This document shows, piece after piece, positions 26,739 to 36,214 of a stretch of DNA of 64,000 nt. The translations under genes and the position numbers were made by a program. The stretch's first letter is position 1, and every line of letters begins with the position of its first letter. Location of the stretch: contig JACAAY010000005.1 of assembly GCA_013377095.1 (NCBI GenBank), positions 21,301 through 85,300 of the forward strand, in the 5' to 3' direction. Below the pieces are notes generated by a model. It was given only the letters and a program-made list of their open reading frames with translations. It did not search any database and was not told where the DNA came from. This DNA comes from Desulfuromonadales bacterium. Lineage in GTDB: Bacteria; Desulfobacterota; Desulfuromonadia; Geobacterales; Pseudopelobacteraceae.

Positions 26739-27890
26739 ATGACCGATTCACGTTTTGACTTCGACACCGCCATCAACCGATCTACAACAAACAGTGAAAA
26801 GTGGGACAAATACCGGGGGCGTGATATCATCCCGTTGTGGGTCGCGGACATGGATTTCCGCTCCCCGCCGGCGGTCATTGCCGCGCTGCACGAGCGGGTC
26901 AGCCATGGCGTTTTCGGCTATACCAACCCTTCCCAGGGGCTGATCGACGCGGTCATGGGGCACCTGAAGCGGGATTTTGACTGGCCCATCAAGCCGGAGT
27001 GGATCATCTGGCTGCCCGGTCTGGTCTGCGGACTGAATGTTCTCTGCCGGGCTGTGGGTGAGACAGATGATGAAGTCGTCACCCTGACCCCGGTCTACCC
27101 ACCCTTTCTGTCGGCGCCGCCCCTGTCCGGGCGCACGCTGCTCACCGTTCCCCTGCACCTGACAAATGGCCGCTGGGAGTGCAATCTGGAAGAACTTGAG
27201 CGCGCCATCACGCCTCGGACGAAACTGTTACTGCTCTGCTCCCCCCACAACCCGGTGGGGCGCTGCTGGTCACGGGAGGAACTGCAGCGCCTGGCGGAGC
27301 TGGCGACACGTCACAACCTGGTGATCGGATCAGACGATATCCACGCCGGTCTGATACTGGATGAGGACAAGCGCCACATCCCCCTGGCCACACTCTCAGC
27401 GGAAACCGCCTCCCGGACCATCACCCTGCTTGCACCCAGCAAGACCTTCAACATACCCGGCCTGGGCTGTTCCTTTGCGGTGATATCTGACCCCGAATTG
27501 CGCAGGAGCTTCAGAAAAGCCATGGGGCGGATCGTGCCGCATGTGAATACGCTGGGCTATACCGCCGCAGAAGCCGCCTACCGGGATGGAGAGGAATGGA
27601 GAATGGCCTTGATCGATTATCTGCGCGCAAATCGGAATCTGGTGCTTGAAGCGGTCGGGCGAATGCCAGGGTTGTCCGTGACACCGGTGGAGGCGACCTA
27701 TCTGGCCTGGATCGACGCCCGCCACAGCGGTATCGAACAGCCGGGACGTTTCTTTGAGCAGGCCGGGGTGGGACTGTCCGACGGCGCCGACTTCGGCGCC
27801 CCCGGTTTTGTCCGGCTCAATTTCGGCTGTTGCCGTTCACTGCTGGAAGAGGGCTTGCGTCGCATGGAACGGGCGCTGGCTGAACAGTGA
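26739..27890 (+). CDS. PatB/MalY-type C-S lyase (PLP aminotransferase fold)
   Basis: The protein of about 383 residues is a fold-type I PLP enzyme. The N-terminus FDFDTAINR...SEKWDKY and LWVADMDF are typical of cystathionine beta-lyase PatB/MalY proteins. CSPHNPVGRCWSREEL and the PLP-lysine segment APSKTFNIPGLGCSF follow. PatB enzymes cleave cystathionine or cysteine to a keto acid, ammonia and a thiol or sulfide. ATG 26739 is chosen with AAGGG ten bases upstream; ATG 26730 is equally in frame. It runs with the nitroreductase gene and converges on the aldehyde dehydrogenase gene, with six bases between stops. Confidence 0.88.
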   Translation: MTDSRFDFDTAINRSTTNSEKWDKYRGRDIIPLWVADMDFRSPPAVIAALHERVSHGVFGYTNPSQGLIDAVMGHLKRDFDWPIKPEWIIWLPGLVCGLNVLCRAVGETDDEVVTLTPVYPPFLSAPPLSGRTLLTVPLHLTNGRWECNLEELERAITPRTKLLLLCSPHNPVGRCWSREELQRLAELATRHNLVIGSDDIHAGLILDEDKRHIPLATLSAETASRTITLLAPSKTFNIPGLGCSFAVISDPELRRSFRKAMGRIVPHVNTLGYTAAEAAYRDGEEWRMALIDYLRANRNLVLEAVGRMPGLSVTPVEATYLAWIDARHSGIEQPGRFFEQAGVGLSDGADFGAPGFVRLNFGCCRSLLEEGLRRMERALAEQ

Positions 27891-27896
27891 TGATTT

Positions 27897-29537
27897 TCAC
27901 AGCATGTAATCGGTCGAAAGAAAGTGTGATTTTCGCTCCTTGACGATGTTGGTGATGATCTCACGATTGGCATCGGTTTCGCGGGCAGCAACAACGATGC
28001 GGATGGAAAAGATCCTCAGGGCATCGGCCACGGACTGGGTCCCTTCGGCGGAATTTTTGCGGCCGTTGAAGGGGAAGCTGTCCGGGCTGCGCTGACACTG
28101 GCTGTTGATGTTGATCCGGCAGACCTGGTTCACCAGGGCATCCACCAGCTGGGCCAGCAGGTCGCTGCTGCGGCCGAAGATACTGGCCTGCTGGCCGTAG
28201 TTGGATGCAACAACATAGTCGATCGGCTCGCGGATATCGTCAAAGGGCACCACCGGGATGACCGGGCCGAACTGTTCTTCGTTGTAGACCCGCATGGCCG
28301 GGGAAACCGGATAGAGCAACGCCGGGTTGAAGAAGGAGCTGCTGCTGACTCCGCCACCGCTGTTGATGATTTCCGCGCCGAGGGATCGGGCATCCTGAAC
28401 CAGTTCCGTCAGGTAGGCCGGCTTCTCCGGTTCGGGCAACGGGGTTATGGTGACCCCCTCCTCCCACGGCATGCCGCACTTTAGATTGGAAATGCCGTCG
28501 GCCATGCGCCGCAGAAAATCAGCTGCAATGGAACGGTGCACGAACAGGATCTTAAGCGCCGTGCAGCGCTGACCATTGTACGTCAGACTTCCCGAGAGAC
28601 ATTCGGAAACCACCAGATCCAGATCGGCATCCGGCAGGATGATGGCGGGATTCTTTGCATCCAGCCCCAGGACGCAGCGCAGGCGGTGGGGACGGGGATG
28701 GATGGCGCGTAGCGCATCGGCGACCCGGTGGGTACCGATAAAACCGAGCACATCCACCTGGCCCGAAGCGAGCAGCGGCGGTAACACCACCTCGCCGTCA
28801 CCGTAAACCGTATTGACCACCCCGGGGGGGAAGCAGTCCCGGAATGCCTCCAGCAGCGGTTCAAAGAGCAGGATGCCGAAACGGGGCGGCTTGAGCAGGA
28901 TGGTGTTGCCCATGACCAGGGCCGGAATCAGGGTGGTAAAGGTTTCATAGAGCGGAAAGTTGTACGGCCCCATGCAGAGCACCACTCCCAGGGGGGCGCG
29001 GCGGATCTGGCCGATAATGCCATGCTGGATCACAAAGCGGGATGACACCCGATCAAGCTCCTTGAGTGCATCAAGGGTGTCGCGGATATAGGCCAGTGCC
29101 CGCTCGAATTCCCGTTCCGCCTCCCGCAACGACTTGCCGATCTCCCACATCAGCAGCTTGACGATGTCGTCGCGCTTCTCCCGCATGGCGCGGGTAAAAC
29201 GCTGTACACTCTGGATCCGCTCACCCACCGACATGGTCGGCCAGATACCACGGCCGTTGGCATAGGCCCGCACCGCCACATCCAGAATCTCCAGTGCCGC
29301 TTTCCCGCTCAGTAGAGGCGTCTCACCCAGGAGGCGGGGGATGAGTTCACCGTTCTTCCGAGTACAGACCGGGGACAGCACCTGCTGCAGAGGGCCTTCC
29401 CAGCGGCGCAGTTCCCCGTCGATCAGATAGTGATCCTGCCTGCTGGGCGTCTCGATGATGAAGTGTTGCGGAATCTGGCCTTCTTCCGGGAAGAGAGATT
29501 CAACAGATTGTTTCAGAGGGTGGGTATCAACTGCCAT
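27897..29537 (-). CDS. GapN-like NADP-dependent aldehyde dehydrogenase
   Basis: The 546-residue protein resembles non-phosphorylating glyceraldehyde-3-phosphate dehydrogenases of the ALDH superfamily. It has GPYNFPLYETFTTLIPALVMGNTILLKPP, split as GPYNFPLYE and NTILLKPP, then the catalytic cysteine in YNGQRCTALK and the late EQFGPVIPVVPF. The usual general-base motif LELGGKN reads LGLDAKN here, so the canonical glutamate is not in its normal place. ATG 29537 has AAGGAG five bases upstream. GapN would give 3-phosphoglycerate and NADPH in one step. Substrate remains uncertain. Confidence 0.82.
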   Translation of the reverse strand: MAVDTHPLKQSVESLFPEEGQIPQHFIIETPSRQDHYLIDGELRRWEGPLQQVLSPVCTRKNGELIPRLLGETPLLSGKAALEILDVAVRAYANGRGIWPTMSVGERIQSVQRFTRAMREKRDDIVKLLMWEIGKSLREAEREFERALAYIRDTLDALKELDRVSSRFVIQHGIIGQIRRAPLGVVLCMGPYNFPLYETFTTLIPALVMGNTILLKPPRFGILLFEPLLEAFRDCFPPGVVNTVYGDGEVVLPPLLASGQVDVLGFIGTHRVADALRAIHPRPHRLRCVLGLDAKNPAIILPDADLDLVVSECLSGSLTYNGQRCTALKILFVHRSIAADFLRRMADGISNLKCGMPWEEGVTITPLPEPEKPAYLTELVQDARSLGAEIINSGGGVSSSSFFNPALLYPVSPAMRVYNEEQFGPVIPVVPFDDIREPIDYVVASNYGQQASIFGRSSDLLAQLVDALVNQVCRININSQCQRSPDSFPFNGRKNSAEGTQSVADALRIFSIRIVVAARETDANREIITNIVKERKSHFLSTDYML

Positions 29538-29603
29538 TACAACTCCTTCTATTCCGAGCAGGGACAAGAGCTTGACAAGAAAGCCACCTGTCGCATGTCA
29601 CTT

Positions 29604-30509
29604 CTATTCCGCCGTCCCCCCATTCAGTGACAATACCGAGGTGGGATCAGGTTTTGCGCGGGCCGGGAGGATTGACAACACCATCCCCACCAGGATCAGA
29701 AGCGCTCCTGCAAGCCCGTATATACCCAAACGTTCATCATTGGCTATCCATGCATAGAACGCAGCAAAAACCGGTTCCGTGCAAAAGATCAAAGCCGTAT
29801 TTGTATGGCTGATGTAACGCTGCATGGACGTCTGCACCAGAAACGCAAAAACCGTTGCGATCAGCGCACAGATCAGCAGCGTGCCGAGCATCTGCGGCTG
29901 CCAGACAAACACCGGCCGGTGACGGGCAAAAGCGAACAGCAGACTCAGCAGGGCCACGATACCGAGTTGCACAGCGGTTAACCAGTAGTAATCACTGCTG
30001 CGAGCGAATTCTCCGGTGTAAATCATGTGCAGCGATACGCAGACGGCGCAGGTGGCGGCCAGCAGATCGCCAAAATTGAAGCTGAGGGTGCCCTTGCCGC
30101 ATAACAGAAAAAGACCGACTACGGAAAGTGCCACGGCGCATTTGATGGTTCCGCTGATATGCTGACGCAGCATCAATGCGGAGATCAGCGGCACCATGAT
30201 CACGTTCAGACCGGTCAGAAAACCGGTGTTGGATGCACTGGTATAGAGCAGCGCCACCGTCTGAAAGGCGTAGGCCCCAAACAGAAAGAGCCCCATGATA
30301 CACCCCTGACGGATGGTGCGTACGGTCAGGTTTCCGCCCCTGAACCAGCAGATCGGAAGAATGACGGCAAAGGCCAGCATAAAGCGCTGGGCCAGAAAAA
30401 CAAATACGTCCACACCTTCCAGGGCCTGCTTGACAAGGGTAAAGGTTACCCCCCAAAAAAAAGTTGTGGTCAACAGCAGCACGGCTGCCTTGAAACGATT
30501 CATTGCCAT
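29604..30509 (-). CDS. EamA/DMT-family exporter
   Basis: The 301-residue protein has about ten hydrophobic helices in two EamA halves. The first half begins ATTFFWGVTFTLVKQAL-like and the second contains TALIFCTEPVFAAFYAWI. Members export amino acids or related metabolites. ATG 30509 and ATG 30503 are both possible. The gene is divergent from the amino-acid ABC operon starting at 30730, sharing a 220-base control region. Confidence 0.87.
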   Translation of the reverse strand: MAMNRFKAAVLLLTTTFFWGVTFTLVKQALEGVDVFVFLAQRFMLAFAVILPICWFRGGNLTVRTIRQGCIMGLFLFGAYAFQTVALLYTSASNTGFLTGLNVIMVPLISALMLRQHISGTIKCAVALSVVGLFLLCGKGTLSFNFGDLLAATCAVCVSLHMIYTGEFARSSDYYWLTAVQLGIVALLSLLFAFARHRPVFVWQPQMLGTLLICALIATVFAFLVQTSMQRYISHTNTALIFCTEPVFAAFYAWIANDERLGIYGLAGALLILVGMVLSILPARAKPDPTSVLSLNGGTAE

Positions 30510-30646
30510 ATTCCCGTGTAATACAAGTTCTCAGCAAACATTTCGTTCATCTGTCATAAACGATCGGAGTCCCAATGGGCAAGAACAAATTGGGCAAAAC
30601 AGTGGTCTATAGCTCTATCTCATCGAATTTAACTAGACTTTTTTTG

Positions 30647-30676
30647 TTGACAATAATCACCCCCTCTCATTATAAC
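30647..30676 (+). promoter_or_regulatory. Sigma-70-like promoter of the first amino-acid ABC operon
   Basis: TTGACA at 30647-30652 is a perfect -35. TATAAC at 30671-30676 matches five of six -10 positions, with an 18-base spacer. The first gene starts 54 bases downstream with AAGGAG in between. This is the best sigma-70 promoter I found in the window. Confidence 0.7.
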
Positions 30677-30729
30677 CAAACGGTCTTACCAATTTAGATG
30701 TTATCCACTTATCAAAAAGGAGAGTATGC

Positions 30730-31473
30730 ATGAAAGTACTACGTACGATTGCAGTCGCACTTGCCCTGCTGACCACCATGTCCCTGTCAGCCCTGGCCGC
30801 TCCCAAGAGCATCAAGGTCGCCACCGACGCCACCTGGCCGCCAATGGAAATGGTCGACGCCAACAAACAGATCGTTGGCTATGACATCGATTTCCTGACA
30901 GCCGTGGCAAAAGAGGCCGGGGTCAAGGTCGAGTTCAAGAACACCGCCTGGGACGGCATCTTTGCCGGCCTCGATTCCGGACAGTATGACGCCATCATCT
31001 CCTCGGTAACCATCACCAATGAACGCAAGGCCAAGTATGATTTTACCGAGCCGTATACCAGCATCGGCCAGATCCTGGTTGTGCCCAAGACCGATAAAAC
31101 CTCAAAAAAGATTGCCGATCTGAAGGGCAAGAAAATCGGGGCCCAGATCGGTACAACCGGCGCATTCGAAATAAAAAAAGTTACCGGAGTTGAATTGAAG
31201 GGCTACGACGAAATCGGGCTGGCTTTTGAAGACATGGCTGCGGGACGCGTCTCCGCCGTTGTCTGCGACGAACCGGTCGCGGCCCATTTTGCCCTGCAGA
31301 AAAAGGAGTACAAGGAAAAATTCAAGATCGTCGGCACGTCATTCACCAAGGAAGGCTACGGCATCGTTGTCAAAAAGGGCAACAAGGAACTGGTCGACCT
31401 GTTGAACAAAGGCATCAAGGCTGTTAAAGCGAAGAAACTCGATGTCAAGATCCACACCAAATGGGTGAAATAG
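30730..31473 (+). CDS. Polar amino-acid ABC transporter, periplasmic binding protein
   Basis: The 247-residue protein has a signal peptide (MKVLRTIAVALALLTTMSLSALAA). A family 3 solute-binding domain (SBP_bac_3) follows: IKVATDATWPPMEMVDANKQIVGYDIDFL, split as ATDATWPPMEM and VGYDIDFL, then DAIISSVTITNERKAKYDF. It captures a polar amino acid, possibly glutamine, arginine or another, in the periplasm. It heads a three-gene operon with permease and ATPase, with overlapping ends, behind the promoter at 30647-30676. Confidence 0.92.
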   Translation: MKVLRTIAVALALLTTMSLSALAAPKSIKVATDATWPPMEMVDANKQIVGYDIDFLTAVAKEAGVKVEFKNTAWDGIFAGLDSGQYDAIISSVTITNERKAKYDFTEPYTSIGQILVVPKTDKTSKKIADLKGKKIGAQIGTTGAFEIKKVTGVELKGYDEIGLAFEDMAAGRVSAVVCDEPVAAHFALQKKEYKEKFKIVGTSFTKEGYGIVVKKGNKELVDLLNKGIKAVKAKKLDVKIHTKWVK

Positions 31474-32315
31474 CTTCCAGCGCCGGGGCGCGGCCCGGAA
31501 AACCGCCGCGCACCGGCGAATCGCCCTTGCCCGACAACAAGGCTCCCCATACACCGATCGATGTTGGTGAAGGTGCCTCAATTCCGCGCAAGAGCGATGC
31601 CGGACTGTTTACGGCCTGGAGAATTGCCTTTTTCGGCTCAATCGCACTCTGTCTCTATCTGGCGTTCGGAAAGCCGGATTCCTACATGGCGATTTTCCGG
31701 TTTGTTCCCGATGGAATTCTGGTCACCTTCAAGGTCACGATCGGTTCAATCCTGCTGGCCATTATCGTCGGACTGATCGCCGGACTGGGCAGAATTTCAA
31801 CCAACCGTTACATCAACGGGGCAGCTTCGCTGTATGTCGAGGTGATCCGCGGTATTCCGCTGCTGGTTCAGCTGTTCTACATCTACTATGCTCTGGGCCG
31901 CTTTGTAAAAATACCCGATATCATCAGCGCCATCATTGCCATGGCGGTCTGCTACGGCGCCTACATGGGCGAAATTTTCCGTGCCGGCATCCAGTCGATC
32001 CCCAAGGGACAGATGGAGGCCGCTCTCTCTCTTGGCATGTCCCGCTCCCAGGCCTTGCGACAGGTCATCCTGCCCCAGGCCTTCAAGGTTGTCCTGCCGC
32101 CCATCGGCAACGAGTTTATCGCCCTGCTTAAGGATTCATCGCTGGTATCAATTCTCGCTGTTTCCGACCTGCTGCGCCGCGGCAGGGAATACGCTTCCGA
32201 AACCTTCAGCTACTTTGAAACCTACACCGTTATCGCCCTGATCTACCTGGTTATGACCCTCTTCTTTTCCAAACTGATCGGCATGATGGAGGAGCGTCTC
32301 AATGAAGGCAGATAG
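31461..32315 (+). CDS. Polar amino-acid ABC transporter, permease
   Basis: The 284-residue HisM/GlnP-type permease has several membrane helices. The EAA loop in the last third reads [25 protein letters not shown]. It overlaps the binding-protein gene by 13 bases and the ATPase gene by 14. The first 45 residues before the first helix are polar and unusually long for this family, and ATG 31461 has no clear ribosome site. The real start could be further in, but coupling to the upstream gene makes this one plausible. Confidence 0.88.
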   Translation: MGEIASSAGARPGKPPRTGESPLPDNKAPHTPIDVGEGASIPRKSDAGLFTAWRIAFFGSIALCLYLAFGKPDSYMAIFRFVPDGILVTFKVTIGSILLAIIVGLIAGLGRISTNRYINGAASLYVEVIRGIPLLVQLFYIYYALGRFVKIPDIISAIIAMAVCYGAYMGEIFRAGIQSIPKGQMEAALSLGMSRSQALRQVILPQAFKVVLPPIGNEFIALLKDSSLVSILAVSDLLRRGREYASETFSYFETYTVIALIYLVMTLFFSKLIGMMEERLNEGR

Positions 32316-33045
32316 CCAACTAATTATAAGCGTTAACGGTGTCTCCAAGTTTTTTGGCGCCTTCCAGGCTCTGGATGATGTATCCTTCAACGTCATGGAC
32401 GGTGAAAAGGTTGTCATCATCGGTCCCAGCGGTTCCGGTAAAAGTACCATCCTGCGTTCGATCAACCGCCTGGAAACCATTGATCGAGGGCAGATTACGG
32501 TTCACGGTATGGATGTCAGCGACCCGAAGATCGATATCTGCAAGGTTCGCGAAGAGGTCGGCATGGTCTTCCAATCATTCAACCTCTTCCCCCACAAAAC
32601 CGTACTGGAGAACCTGACACTGGCCCAGACCGTTGTCCGCAAACGAAGTTCCGCCGAGGCCAGGAAGGTTGCCATGGAACTACTGGAGAAGGTCGGTATT
32701 GCCGAAAAAGCGGCTGCCTACCCGGTCAAACTCTCCGGAGGACAGCAGCAGCGCGTGGCCATTGCCCGCTCGCTGGCCATGAACCCCAAGGCGATCCTGT
32801 TCGACGAACCCACCTCGGCCCTCGACCCGGAGATGATCGGCGAAGTGCTGGACGTCATGAAGAAACTGGCCCAAGAAGGAATGACCATGGTGGTCGTCAC
32901 CCATGAGATGGGCTTTGCCCGTGAGGTAGCCGATCGGGTGATATTCATGGACCATGGCCGGATCGTGGAACAAGGCACGCCGGAACATTTCTTCACCAAT
33001 CCGACCCATGAACGCGCCAAACTGTTTTTAAGCCAGATACTGTAA
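32302..33045 (+). CDS. Polar amino-acid ABC transporter, ATP-binding protein
   Basis: The 247-residue ATPase has Walker [11 protein letters not shown]-loop [12 protein letters not shown], signature [17 protein letters not shown] and Walker [20 protein letters not shown]. The switch His follows in [10 protein letters not shown]. This is the GlnQ/HisP type. ATG 32302 has GGAGGAG six bases upstream, inside the permease gene. The operon likely ends here, since a porin gene begins 77 bases later with its own ribosome site. Confidence 0.94.
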   Translation: MKADSQLIISVNGVSKFFGAFQALDDVSFNVMDGEKVVIIGPSGSGKSTILRSINRLETIDRGQITVHGMDVSDPKIDICKVREEVGMVFQSFNLFPHKTVLENLTLAQTVVRKRSSAEARKVAMELLEKVGIAEKAAAYPVKLSGGQQQRVAIARSLAMNPKAILFDEPTSALDPEMIGEVLDVMKKLAQEGMTMVVVTHEMGFAREVADRVIFMDHGRIVEQGTPEHFFTNPTHERAKLFLSQIL

Positions 33046-33122
33046 TTTCAAGGCCGTATAGCGGCACTCCCGACCAGGAGCTTTGTAATTCAACCGTGCA
33101 TCACACACCAAGGAGGGAAATG

Positions 33123-34562
33123 ATGAAGAGAAGAAATATTGTGGCGACATTCGTCACACTGGGCCTGGCCGCGGCAGCAACGACTCCGGCAATGGCCCTG
33201 GAGAACGAGTTCCACGGCCTTTTCAGTTTGCGGTACATCAACTCCAACTTCAATCGCACCGCGACGACCGACTTTGGCCCTGGCGACGGTTCCTACGACC
33301 CAAGTGGAACGACAAAAAAACAGTATTCTGCCAACTTCTTTGAACAACGCGCCCGCCTGCAGTACATCGCCAAGGCCAACGCCGACCTGAAACTGGTCAC
33401 CCACTTCGAGATCGACTATGCCTACTGGGGCAACAGTTCCTACACCACAGGCCGAAACCAGGGGGGTGCCCAGGGCGCTGACACAGTCAATATTGAAACC
33501 AAAAGTGTCTATCTGGACTTTAACCCCTGCAATTTCATCAACGTTAAAATGGGCATGCAGCCCATTGCCGACTCCTTCAAGGGGTCGATCATCGACTCCG
33601 ATGCTGCCGGTGTGCTGCTCACCGGTAACAATTTCGGCAAGTTCACCCCCTCAATGGGCTACTTCCGTTTCAATGACACAGGTAAGCGGGATAACGTTCT
33701 CGGTCACCTTACCAGCGACATGCTCCTGCTTGACGGCAAGTATGAGGTCTCTAAGGACCTGAAAATCGGCGGCGCCTACTACTTCTTCAGAGATGGCCAG
33801 GAAACCGGTACATCATTTACTACTACCGCTTCAAATGCTGCGAATGGGGTACTTCCCGATGGAACGCTCGTGTATCCAGCCGGGACAACGTTCGCAACGA
33901 CCGCCACGTCAAACAGAAACGATATCAAACTTCACGTTTTCGGCCTGAACGCCGAATACACTGCCGGCCCGCTAACCCTGAACGGTTTTGCTATCTACGA
34001 GACCGGCTGGTTCAACAATGATTATGTCAACTCCTTTGCCGGAAATCTCGGCGCCAAGCTCAAGGCCGGTCCCGGCACGGCCCGCATGGAAATGCTGTAT
34101 GTTTCCGGTGGCAGCCGCAGTGCCTTCTACTCCTCCCCCGGTGGCGAGCATGGCTACTACGACAATGAGATGGTCATACTGGGTCGCGACAAGAACGCCT
34201 ATACCACCGACAACTCGATGCTCGACCTGACCGGCAACCGCGGCCAGGGCCAGATGGGCGTGTATCTGGGTTATGACCTGCCGGTCACCCCCAAGCTCGA
34301 TACCGCCTTCAACGTCGGTGTTGCCGGTGTGACGCACTCCACGAGCAGAAAACCGATCAATATAGTTAGCGGGACCAAGAACGGCAGCAACTTCCTGGGC
34401 ACCGAGGTCAATGCCGAGGCCACCTACAAACTGCTTGAAGGGCTGAGTGTCAGCTTCCGCACCGCCTATGTCTTCCTGGGTGGCTACTACAAGGACGTTG
34501 CCTTGAATGGCACCCCCGATGATCCCTACGACCTGAAGCTGATCTTCAAATACACGTTCTGA
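33123..34562 (+). CDS. Outer-membrane porin-like protein
   Basis: The 479-residue protein has a signal peptide (MKRRNIVATFVTLGLAAAATTPAMA). An extended beta-barrel pattern of alternating aromatic strands follows, with a C-terminal phenylalanine in LIFKYTF, the usual outer-membrane signal. YLDFNPCNFINVKMGMQPI is a typical turn-strand segment. I recall related barrels in Geobacter next to nutrient ABC systems. ATG 33123 sits six bases after AGGAGG. Placed between two amino-acid ABC systems, it may let amino acids through the outer membrane; that is inference. Confidence 0.8.
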   Translation: MKRRNIVATFVTLGLAAAATTPAMALENEFHGLFSLRYINSNFNRTATTDFGPGDGSYDPSGTTKKQYSANFFEQRARLQYIAKANADLKLVTHFEIDYAYWGNSSYTTGRNQGGAQGADTVNIETKSVYLDFNPCNFINVKMGMQPIADSFKGSIIDSDAAGVLLTGNNFGKFTPSMGYFRFNDTGKRDNVLGHLTSDMLLLDGKYEVSKDLKIGGAYYFFRDGQETGTSFTTTASNAANGVLPDGTLVYPAGTTFATTATSNRNDIKLHVFGLNAEYTAGPLTLNGFAIYETGWFNNDYVNSFAGNLGAKLKAGPGTARMEMLYVSGGSRSAFYSSPGGEHGYYDNEMVILGRDKNAYTTDNSMLDLTGNRGQGQMGVYLGYDLPVTPKLDTAFNVGVAGVTHSTSRKPINIVSGTKNGSNFLGTEVNAEATYKLLEGLSVSFRTAYVFLGGYYKDVALNGTPDDPYDLKLIFKYTF

Positions 34563-34573
34563 CAACGAAAACC

Positions 34574-34597
34574 GCGGGAGCATGCCACTGCTCCCGC
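34574..34597 (+). terminator. Hairpin after the porin gene (possible attenuator)
   Basis: GCGGGAGC pairs with GCTCCCGC around an eight-base loop, 11 bases after the porin stop. Only short A/T-rich sequence follows, so termination is likely partial, allowing read-through into the small gene at 34624. Confidence 0.5.
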
Positions 34598-34623
34598 TCA
34601 ATTTAAACTGTAAGGAGCACGCC

Positions 34624-34902
34624 ATGAGAAAAGTTCTGATCGCCCTTCTGACTGTCTTTGCCCTTTCCACCGCCAGCGCGGCCCTTGCCCAGGATGCAGC
34701 ACCAAACAGCAAGGACGAGTGCCTGCTGGCTTCCAAGGGATGCCGGGACCAGGTGGACAGCATCCAGCAGAAGATCAAGCGGATTAACAGCGAAATCAAG
34801 AAGGGCAAGAAAGTGTATTCAGCGGAAGAGCTGAAGAAGCTGCAGCAGAAACTGAAAGAGGCCGATGAAATTCTGAACAGCCTGGAAAAGCCGGGTCGCT
34901 GA
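34624..34902 (+). CDS. Small exported coiled-coil protein, unknown function
   Basis: I do not recognise a named family. The 92-residue protein has a signal peptide (about residues 1-22, ending ALAQ). The mature part has two cysteines (DECLLASKGC), possibly a disulfide. A charged helical segment rich in Lys, Glu and Gln (about residues 40-85) looks like a coiled coil. ATG 34624 has AAGGAG six bases upstream. It lies between the porin and the branched-chain amino-acid binding protein, in the same direction, and may be a periplasmic accessory factor. Confidence 0.75.
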   Translation: MRKVLIALLTVFALSTASAALAQDAAPNSKDECLLASKGCRDQVDSIQQKIKRINSEIKKGKKVYSAEELKKLQQKLKEADEILNSLEKPGR

Positions 34903-34935
34903 CCCGAACCTATCTCTCACGCAAGGAGGAACACA

Positions 34936-36117
34936 ATGAACTTCAAGAAGGTTGTCCCACTGCTGCTGTCCGGCGCACTGGCCCTGACGATTGGTTGTAC
35001 GAAGAAGGAAGACGCCAAATCCGGCGAGGCCGCAAAACCTGCCGGCGACACCATCAAGATCGGCTTTATGGGCGCTCTGACCGGCGATGTGGCCATGTTC
35101 GGCAAACCGACCCTGGAAGGGATGAAGATCGCCGCCGATGAAGTCAACGCCAGCGGTGGCATCAATGGCAAGAAAATTGAGATCGTTGAGGCCGACAATC
35201 GCGGAGACAAGCAGGAAGGCGCCTCCGTTGCCCAGAAACTGATCAGCCGCGACAACGTCGTTGCCATCCTGGGTGACCCGACCACCGGCATATCCAAAGT
35301 CGTTGCCCCCATCGCCCAGAAGGCGGGTGTGGTCCTGCTCTCAGCCGGCGCCACCGGCCCCGGTCTGGTTGAAGTCGGAGATTTCATCTTCCGTAACACG
35401 CTGCTGGACAGCGTTGCCATCCCGGCCTGTATCGATTACTTCGCCAAGGAGCTCAAATACAAGAAAGTTGCCGTGATCACCTCCGATAACAATGACTACA
35501 GCGTTGGTCTGTCCCAGACATTCCGCGATGCCGCCAAAGGCAAAGGCATCGAGATCGTGTCCGACGAAAAGGTCAAGGACGGCGACAAGGACTTCAGCGC
35601 CCAGGTCACCAATATCAAGGCCAAAAAACCGGATGTCATCTTCTACTCGGGCTACTATACCGAGGCGGCCCTGATCATGAAGGAAGCTCGCAAACAGGGC
35701 ATCAAGGCCAATATGTTCGGTGGCGACGGCCTGTTCTCGCCTGAACTCATCAAACTGGGCGGCGATGCCGTGGAAGGCTCCATGTCAGCCCTGGGCTTCT
35801 CGCCCGAGCAGGCTACCCCTGAAACCGCCAAGTTCATTGAAACCTTTAAGAAGAAATTCAACGGCGCACTTCCCGGCCTCTTTGACGCCCAGGGCTATGA
35901 CGGTCTGATGATGCTGGCTGACGCCATGAAGCGCGCCAACAGCAGTGACCCGAAGGTATTCAAGACCGCCCTGGCCAAGACCAAAGACTTCAAGGGCGTT
36001 TCCGGCACGATCACCATCCGCGCCAACCGCGAACCGATCAAGACCCCTCTCTGCCTGTTGGCGGTAAAAGGTGGCCAGTTCGTGCTCAAGGCAAAAGTAC
36101 CGGTCAAAATGGATTAA
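34936..36117 (+). CDS. Branched-chain amino-acid ABC transporter, binding lipoprotein
   Basis: The 393-residue protein has a lipoprotein signal with lipobox LTIGC (cysteine at residue 21). A LivJ/LivK-type periplasmic binding fold (Peripla_BP_6) follows: IKIGFMGALTGDVAMFGKPTLEG, split as IGFMGALTGD and GKPTLEG, then GDPTTG and YSGYYTEAALIMKEAR. ATG 34936 has AGGAGG nearby. Its likely membrane partners, livH-livM-livG-livF, are 9 kb downstream at 45024-48289. It ends just before a strong terminator. Confidence 0.9.
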   Translation: MNFKKVVPLLLSGALALTIGCTKKEDAKSGEAAKPAGDTIKIGFMGALTGDVAMFGKPTLEGMKIAADEVNASGGINGKKIEIVEADNRGDKQEGASVAQKLISRDNVVAILGDPTTGISKVVAPIAQKAGVVLLSAGATGPGLVEVGDFIFRNTLLDSVAIPACIDYFAKELKYKKVAVITSDNNDYSVGLSQTFRDAAKGKGIEIVSDEKVKDGDKDFSAQVTNIKAKKPDVIFYSGYYTEAALIMKEARKQGIKANMFGGDGLFSPELIKLGGDAVEGSMSALGFSPEQATPETAKFIETFKKKFNGALPGLFDAQGYDGLMMLADAMKRANSSDPKVFKTALAKTKDFKGVSGTITIRANREPIKTPLCLLAVKGGQFVLKAKVPVKMD

Positions 36118-36155
36118 CCTGATTCACAACGCTTTCGAGCATGTTTCATGAAAAC

Positions 36156-36196
36156 AAAAAACGCCGTGCGACCTGACTGGTCGCACGGCGTTTTTT
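36156..36196. terminator. Bidirectional intrinsic terminator
   Basis: CGCCGTGCGACC (36162-36173) pairs perfectly with GGTCGCACGGCG (36179-36190) around TGACT. Six T follow on the plus strand and six A precede it. It serves the binding-protein gene and the convergent gene ending at 36215. Confidence 0.93.
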
Positions 36197-36214
36197 AATC
36201 ACTACAGTTATTTT

